Assembly (NCBI GenBank): GCA_029946075.1 | Contig: JAQSDT010000049.1 | Location: 1 to 8,268, forward strand | Source: a bacterium | GTDB lineage: Bacteria; Pseudomonadota; Alphaproteobacteria; Rhizobiales; Xanthobacteraceae | Direction: 5' to 3' | DNA: 8,268 nt | Part shown: in pieces, positions 5,620 to 8,268 of the stretch | Layout of the letters: each line of letters opens with the position of its first letter | Position numbering within the stretch: position 1 is the stretch's first letter | The notes under the pieces: generated by a model | The model's input: the letters and a program-made list of their open reading frames with translations, nothing else | Told to the model about the DNA's origin: nothing | The model's database searches: none | Program-made: the position numbers and the translations under genes

Positions 5620-6621
5620 ATGTCGGCTAAGAAAAAACCTCTCGTCGTCGTCACCCGCAAGCTGCCGGACTCGATCGAGACCCGGATGCGCGAACTGTTC
5701 GACGCGCGGCTCAATCTCGACGACACGCCGATGTCGCCGGAACAGATCGCCGAGGCCGCCCGCACCGCCGACGTGCTGGTGCCGACCGTCACCGACATGG
5801 TGGGCGAGGACATTCTCAAGCAGCCCGACTGCAAGCTGCGGATGATCGCCAATTTCGGCAATGGCGTCGACAATATCGACGTCGCCGCGGCGCATGCGCG
5901 CGGTATCACCGTCACCAATACGCCGAAGGTTTTGACCGAAGACACTGCCGACATGACGATGGCGCTGATTCTGGCCGTGCCGCGCCGGCTGATCGAGGGC
6001 GCCTCGATCCTCACGGAAGGCAAGAACTGGGCGGGCTGGTCACCGACCTGGATGCTGGGCCACCGCATCGGCGGCAAGCGTCTCGGCATCATCGGCATGG
6101 GCCGCATCGGCCAGGCCGTGGCGCGCCGCGCCCGCGCCTTCGGCCTGCAGATCCACTATCACAACCGCCGCCCGGTGGCGCCCGTGATCGCCGAGGAATT
6201 GGGCGCGACCTATTGGGAAAGCCTCGACCAGATGCTGGCGCGGATGGACATCATCTCGGTGAACTGTCCGCACACGCCCGCGACCTATCATCTCTTGTCG
6301 GCGCGGCGGCTGAAGCTGATCCGAAAAGACGCCTATATCGTCAACACCGCGCGCGGCGGGGTGATCGACGAGGACACGCTGATCAAGCTGATCGAAGCCG
6401 GCGACATCGCCGGCGCCGGCCTCGACGTCTACGAGCACGAGCCGGCCGTGAACCCGAAGCTGGTGCGGCTGGCCCGGGCCGGCAAGGCGACGCTGCTGCC
6501 GCATATGGGCTCGGCCACCATCGAAGGCCGCGTCGAGATGGGCGAGAAGGTGATCATCAACATCCGAACCTTCCTCGACGCCCACAAGCCGCCGGATCGC
6601 GTGCTGCCCAGCATGCTGTGA
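5620..6621 (+). CDS. D-2-hydroxyacid dehydrogenase (D-glycerate dehydrogenase / hydroxypyruvate reductase type)
   Basis: A 333-residue NAD(P)-dependent enzyme of the D-isomer 2-hydroxyacid dehydrogenase family, which interconverts 2-oxo acids such as hydroxypyruvate or glyoxylate and their D-hydroxy acids. The nucleotide-binding domain carries GMGRIGQAVARR (159-170). The substrate and catalytic residues are Arg245 in NTARGG, Glu274 in YEHEP and His295 in LPHMGSAT, spaced as in known glycerate dehydrogenases. NFGNGVDNIDVAAA (78-91) is the usual substrate-domain signature. The start at ATG 5620 is preferred because AGCAGGA lies just before it and the protein then opens with MSAKKKPLVVVT, entering the first beta-strand. 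An in-frame ATG at 5569 is possible. The kinase gene follows after 19 bases, so they are probably co-transcribed. The exact substrate (glycerate, glyoxylate or another acid) cannot be fixed; gyaR is the nearest symbol but is not assigned. Confidence 0.88.
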   Translation: MSAKKKPLVVVTRKLPDSIETRMRELFDARLNLDDTPMSPEQIAEAARTADVLVPTVTDMVGEDILKQPDCKLRMIANFGNGVDNIDVAAAHARGITVTNTPKVLTEDTADMTMALILAVPRRLIEGASILTEGKNWAGWSPTWMLGHRIGGKRLGIIGMGRIGQAVARRARAFGLQIHYHNRRPVAPVIAEELGATYWESLDQMLARMDIISVNCPHTPATYHLLSARRLKLIRKDAYIVNTARGGVIDEDTLIKLIEAGDIAGAGLDVYEHEPAVNPKLVRLARAGKATLLPHMGSATIEGRVEMGEKVIINIRTFLDAHKPPDRVLPSML

Positions 6622-6640
6622 TGCCGGCAGCGAGGCCGAT

Positions 6641-7309
6641 GTGAGCCAGATGCACGCATCGTTGCTCGACCGGCTGGCCGCCGCAATCGTCGCAAATCAT
6701 CCCGAACGGATCGTTCGAGTTGCCATCGATGGCGTCGATGGCGCGGGAAAGACGACGTTCGCCGATGCGCTCGCGCCGCTGGTGTCGGTCAAGGGCCGTC
6801 CAGCGATCCGCGCTTCCGTCGACGATTTCCATCACCCGCGCGCCGTCCGCTACGCCCGCGGCCGGTTTTCGCCCGACGGCTTCTATCTGGATTCCTACGA
6901 TTACGACGCGTTCCGGCGGCGGCTGCTCGACCCGCTGAGTCCGGATGGTTCAGGCCGCTTCGCCGCGCGGCAGTTCGATCTCGATGCCGACCGGCCGCTC
7001 GAACTGGAATGGCAGCAGGCACCGCCAGGCGCGGCGCTGATCGTCGATGGCATTTTCCTGCATCGCCCCGTATTGCGCTCCTGCTGGGATCTTTCGGTGT
7101 TCCTGCAAGTCGATTTCGACGTTTCGCTGCCGCGCGGCGCGGCGCGCGATCGGAATTTTGACGTTATCGATCCGGCTTCGCAGCGGCATCAACGCTATGT
7201 CGGCGGACAGAAGCTGTATTTCGCCGAATGCGCGCCGGAACAGGCGGCGGATATCGTGGTCGATTATAACGACCTGCAGACGCCGAAGGTGTTGCGGTGG
7301 CGTCCGTAG
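6641..7309 (+). CDS. Uridine-kinase-like P-loop kinase
   Basis: A 222-residue P-loop kinase related to the uridine kinase/phosphoribulokinase group. Walker A is GVDGAGKTT (31-39) after a beta-strand VRVAID. SVDDFHHPR (59-67) resembles the Walker-B-like acidic/substrate segment of these kinases. ALIVDGIFLHRP (132-143) is the second conserved strand and loop. An Arg-containing lid-like segment, RGAARDRN, is at 165-172. The start is GTG 6641, since GAGG sits 5 bases before it (6632-6635); the next in-frame ATG at 6650 is 14 bases away from that site. Many such proteins are called uridine kinase by similarity without proof. Because it directly follows a hydroxyacid dehydrogenase, another small hydroxylated substrate such as glycerate is worth considering, although 222 residues is short for plant-type glycerate 3-kinases. 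The stop lies inside a repeat-like hairpin. Confidence 0.8.
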   Translation: MSQMHASLLDRLAAAIVANHPERIVRVAIDGVDGAGKTTFADALAPLVSVKGRPAIRASVDDFHHPRAVRYARGRFSPDGFYLDSYDYDAFRRRLLDPLSPDGSGRFAARQFDLDADRPLELEWQQAPPGAALIVDGIFLHRPVLRSCWDLSVFLQVDFDVSLPRGAARDRNFDVIDPASQRHQRYVGGQKLYFAECAPEQAADIVVDYNDLQTPKVLRWRP

Positions 7310-7350
7310 CTCGGATGATGCCACCGGGGCTACGAGCGTTTCGGGCTACG
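7305..7350. repeat. Degenerate palindromic repeat between kinase and LysR genes
   Basis: CGTAGC (7305-7310) pairs with GCTACG (7329-7334). The stem extends inward through TC/GG (one G-T wobble) and one further pair beyond a mismatch. A second GGGCTACG copy follows at 7343-7350. The arms resemble those of the repeat at 648-710 (GTAGCCCGGAT / ATCCGGGCTAC) and look like a decayed member of the same group. The repeat overlaps coding ends: the kinase TAG (7307-7309) lies in the left arm and the present LysR stop (7348-7346) lies in the last GGGCTACG. No T-run is seen. Confidence 0.5.
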
Positions 7351-8268
7351 GGGAGTGCGTCGCTCGCGTTTGCGCCAATCCGCGACGAAGGCGACGAACG
7401 CGGCCAGTGCCGGCGGCGGCTGGCGGCGGCTGGCGGCGGCTCGGGTAATACAGAAACGGGCCGGGAAATGGCGGGCACCAATCGTCGAGCACGCTGACCA
7501 GCGCGCCCGACTTGATGCCGTAACGCACGTAGCCTTCGAACGTCAGCCAGAAGCCGACGCCGTCATGCGTGGCACGCAGCGCGAGGCCGAGATAGGTCGC
7601 GACCAGTTTCGGCGGCGGCGAGACTTTTACGACGCGGCCGGCCTTCTCGAACTCCCAGTCCAGCATCGCGCCGCTGCCGAAGCGGGTGCGGATGCAGGAA
7701 TGGTCGAGCAGATCCTTCGGCGCTTTCGGCCGGCCGCGGCGCTCGACATATTCCTTCGATGCGACTACGGCGTAACGCTGCGGCGCGCCGAGCGAGACCG
7801 CGATCATGTCCTGCGCCAGATACTCGCCATAGCGCACGCCGGCATCGAAGCCGCCGGCGACGATATCGACGAACGAACTGTCGCCGACGATTTCGAGATC
7901 AATGCCGGGATGCTGCGCCAGAAACGGCGCGACCATCGGCGCCAGCACGAGGTCGATCGCGGGCGGCGGTGCGTTGATGCGCAGGCGGCCGGACGGCACG
8001 CCGCGTAGCCCACGCACCTGGTCGATGGCGTCGCCGACGTCCTGCATTGCCGGAGAAACCCGCGCGAGCAACAGTTCACCGGCCTCCGTCAGCGCCACGC
8101 TGCGCGTGGTGCGGTTCATCAGACGCACGCCGAGCCTCTCTTCCATGTCGCGCAGTCGCTGGCTGAGGCTCGACACCGAGACGCGCTGTTCCAGCGCGGC
8201 GCGCCGGAAATTCCGGGTGCGCGCCACCGCGACGAACGCATCGAGATCGCGGAGATCGAAGTCTTTCA
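7346..8268 (-). CDS. LysR-family transcriptional regulator, C-terminus frameshifted, start codon cut by window edge
   Basis: A LysR-type DNA-binding regulator with an N-terminal winged helix and a ligand-binding domain. The minus strand at the window edge reads (N)TG AAA GAC TTC, giving MKDFDLRDLDAFVAVARTRN, the classic LysR opening, so the true start codon has its first base at 8269 and the protein is 307 residues. A GTG at 8227 is an internal Val, not the start. The helix-turn-helix region covers about 18-65 (NFRRAALEQRVSVSSLSQRL, then RTTRSVALTEAG). The effector domain runs from about 90 and ends with FLYYPSRRQPPP (272-283). After that a 10-bp repeat shifts the frame: the present tail is Arg-rich and unlike the family, whereas removing one repeat copy gives ALAAFVAFVADWRKRERR and a stop at 7332-7330 (309 residues). 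Most of the protein is intact, so it may still work. Target genes are unknown. Confidence 0.88.
   Translation of the reverse strand, partial: KDFDLRDLDAFVAVARTRNFRRAALEQRVSVSSLSQRLRDMEERLGVRLMNRTTRSVALTEAGELLLARVSPAMQDVGDAIDQVRGLRGVPSGRLRINAPPPAIDLVLAPMVAPFLAQHPGIDLEIVGDSSFVDIVAGGFDAGVRYGEYLAQDMIAVSLGAPQRYAVVASKEYVERRGRPKAPKDLLDHSCIRTRFGSGAMLDWEFEKAGRVVKVSPPPKLVATYLGLALRATHDGVGFWLTFEGYVRYGIKSGALVSVLDDWCPPFPGPFLYYPSRRQPPPAAAGTGRVRRLRRGLAQTRATHSP
7411..7440. repeat. 10-bp tandem repeat inside the LysR gene
   Basis: Three head-to-tail copies of TGGCGGCGGC, the first with C instead of T at its first base (7411-7420, 7421-7430, 7431-7440). The unit is not a multiple of three, so each gain or loss changes the LysR reading frame near codon 280. 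The copies flank the boundary between the normal family sequence SRRQPPP and the aberrant tail. Confidence 0.92.

Noticed and set aside
7355..8008. Plus-strand 217-codon frame opposite the LysR gene
   Set aside because: Antisense shadow of a well-supported regulator; rich in Arg and Ala with no domain.

Overview
The window looks like chromosomal DNA from an alphaproteobacterium of the Bradyrhizobium/Rhodopseudomonas group. The evidence is high GC, an Irr iron regulator whose heme-binding residues fall at the same numbers as in Bradyrhizobium japonicum Irr, a fabA-fabB pair divergent from irr, and the short palindromic repeats common in those genomes. This is a reading of sequence features, not a database match.

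Layout, left to right: a glutathione S-transferase-like gene (+, 46-642); a palindromic repeat (648-710); a three-gene fatty-acid operon read leftwards, fabA (3774-3253), fabB (3189-1966), fabV (1888-716); a 334-base divergent spacer carrying the irr promoter; irr (+, 4109-4600); a compound palindromic repeat (4613-4730); an exported SH3-domain protein (-, 5276-4749); a 343-base divergent spacer with a 17-bp perfect palindrome; a D-2-hydroxyacid (glycerate/hydroxypyruvate-type) dehydrogenase (+, 5620-6621) followed after 19 bases by a uridine-kinase-like P-loop kinase (+, 6641-7309); and a LysR-family regulator (-, 8268-7346) whose start codon lacks only its first base at the window edge.

FabA makes and isomerises the unsaturated acyl-ACP intermediate, FabB elongates it, and FabV reduces the enoyl-ACP, so the operon encodes much of the anaerobic-type unsaturated fatty acid route. 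Its third gene is of the FabV type rather than the FabI-type reductase I recall at this place in several rhizobia. Irr is transcribed away from it from a compact promoter with repeated TTGC hexamers, a possible Fur-type control site. The dehydrogenase and kinase probably share a transcript.

Most of the window is ordinary core-genome content, and I see no phage, CRISPR, toxin or defence system. The strongest unusual signal is in the LysR gene. A 10-bp unit is present three times near its 3' end, and removing one copy restores a typical LysR C-terminus, so the gene appears frameshifted by repeat expansion. A second pattern is that all three convergent gene junctions hold palindromic elements. 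In one of them the two arms differ by a compensated base-pair swap.
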